Shown here: in pieces, positions 6,145-6,777 of the stretch | Numbering within the stretch: the stretch's first letter is position 1 | Layout of the letters: every line of letters begins with the position of its first letter | NCBI GenBank assembly: GCA_007135895.1 | Contig: SLHZ01000346.1 | Span: 1-6,777, forward strand | Length of the DNA: 6,777 nt | Source of the DNA: Balneolales bacterium | Lineage (GTDB): Bacteria > Bacteroidota > Rhodothermia > Balneolales > Natronogracilivirgulaceae | Direction of reading: 5' to 3' | Made by a program: the position numbers and the translations under genes | Notes under the pieces: model-generated | Database searches by the model: none | What the model saw: only the letters and a program-made list of their open reading frames with translations | Told to the model about the DNA's origin: nothing

Positions 6145-6675
6145 TTAAATATGTTCGGTCGTGATGCTGTAAACCGTGCGGAAGGTGCCACTGTCTTGTT
6201 GTCCGGCATCGATGGTTCCGCCTACCTGAAGCTCGGCGACACCCCGGTAATTTCCTTCATCCGCCCCGGTGATGCGAACCGATGCCGGCCGGCCGTCTGC
6301 ATGTACCTTCTGCCGGCGATCTACCTGGTTGCCCAAGGTGATATCCGGCTGGAATTCGATGCTGTGGCCGTTTCCGTCACTCAATTGGTTCGAACCGCTG
6401 ACCTGAAAGATCATTTCGCTGCCCTCAGGCGCTGGAATCCGGATGCGGCCGGAACCATTAACGGCTGGACCCACCCGGCCGTAACGCTCACCCTGAAGGG
6501 ATAACGCCAGCGGCTCGGCCTGTTCAACATGCGCTGCCTCAACAACCGTAACACTTACATGCATGGAAGCCGTAACACTGCCTCGTGATCCGGCCATTAC
6601 TGTTACCGACACCAGAACAAAAACAACCATCAGTGTCAGGATTCTTACGGTGCGGTTGAAAGTTGAGGGCTTCAT
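6145..6675 (-). CDS. Exported beta-rich protein, DUF4402-like
   Basis: The 176-residue product starts with a classical signal peptide: a basic N-terminus (MKPSTFNRTVR) and a hydrophobic core (about 12-27, ILTLMVVFVLVSVTVM), with likely cleavage after VMA at residue 28. The mature part is about 148 residues, cysteine-free and rich in alternating V, T and G, which suggests a beta-sandwich. The C-terminal part (about 140-172: GVAELQVGGTIDAGQQ, then SGTFRTVYSIT) resembles the final strands of the DUF4402 family of surface or secreted proteins. That assignment is by eye, so moderate. Function is unknown; a pilus- or adhesin-like surface role is possible. The ATG at 6675 follows a candidate promoter closely, but no Shine-Dalgarno sequence is visible. 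The gene is probably monocistronic, ending at the terminator at 6014-6046. The 98 bases between stop and terminator hold nothing I recognise. Confidence 0.8.
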   Translation of the reverse strand: MKPSTFNRTVRILTLMVVFVLVSVTVMAGSRGSVTASMHVSVTVVEAAHVEQAEPLALSLQGERYGRVGPAVNGSGRIRIPAPEGSEMIFQVSGSNQLSDGNGHSIEFQPDITLGNQVDRRQKVHADGRPASVRITGADEGNYRGVAELQVGGTIDAGQQDSGTFRTVYSITTEHI

Positions 6676-6712
6676 GGCAGCGGTGTCAGGTTTTCAGGTC
6701 TTTGCCTACCCT

Positions 6713-6741
6713 ATTATAGTTAAGAAATCTTAATAAAGCAA
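6713..6741 (-). promoter_or_regulatory. Sigma70-like promoter of the exported-protein gene
   Basis: On the minus strand a perfect TATAAT (6718-6713) is preceded at 17 bases by TTGCTT (6741-6736). The expected start of transcription is near 6706, giving a leader of about 30 bases before the ATG at 6675. That leader contains an 8-bp tandem repeat (TCAGGTTT then TCAGGTCT on the plus strand, 6686-6701). The upstream DNA to the window edge is very AT-rich and resembles an UP element. Confidence 0.6.
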
Positions 6742-6777
6742 TAGTAATATTAATATTTTTTAATACTATAAACTGAC

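Noticed and set aside
1..6777. Insertion sequence, integrase, prophage or tRNA gene
   Set aside because: No transposase or integrase domain, no long terminal inverted repeats and no tRNA cloverleaf were seen on either strand.

Overview
The window holds five genes, all on the minus strand, with few non-coding surprises outside two repeat-rich intergenic regions. Base composition is near 50% GC in the genes and AT-rich in the spacers. The organism is probably a bacterium of the Bacteroidota / Balneolota / Rhodothermota group. That placement is an inference: it rests on the style of soluble PAS plus HisKA_2 kinases, the lack of Shine-Dalgarno sequences in front of most genes, and a secreted DUF4402-like protein. 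No marker gene confirms it.

Read in the direction of transcription (high to low coordinates), the order is as follows. A small exported beta-rich protein (6145-6675) has its own sigma70-like promoter (6713-6741) and ends at a clear intrinsic terminator (6014-6046). A spacer of about 570 bp (5574-6144) follows, containing that terminator, several unrelated short tandem repeats, a candidate promoter (5764-5793) and a long leader. Next come three complete sensor histidine kinases: REC-PAS-PAS-HisKA_2-HATPase (3693-5573), PAS-HisKA_2-HATPase (2556-3593) and GAF-PAS-PAS-HisKA_2-HATPase (582-2549). A family of degenerate CCGG-rich repeats (391-590) then leads into a fourth PAS protein (1-345), which is cut by the window edge.

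The three complete kinases are soluble: none has a visible signal peptide or membrane segment, so they should sense cytoplasmic signals. All carry the HisKA_2-type phosphoacceptor motif (HHRVKNN or NHRIKNN) and a complete ATP-binding lid region. The first and third have near-identical catalytic modules, down to a 22-bp exact DNA match, so they are paralogues made by duplication. Each has been joined to different N-terminal sensor domains. The only receiver domain in the window is at the N-terminus of the first kinase, and it has Arg where receivers normally have the conserved Lys. No DNA-binding or enzymatic output regulator is present, so the phosphotransfer targets must lie elsewhere.

I found no unmistakably new system. 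The observations most worth a second look are the kinase cluster with its unusual receiver, the structured repeat family that overlaps the stop codon of the third kinase, and the repeat-laden leader of the kinase operon.
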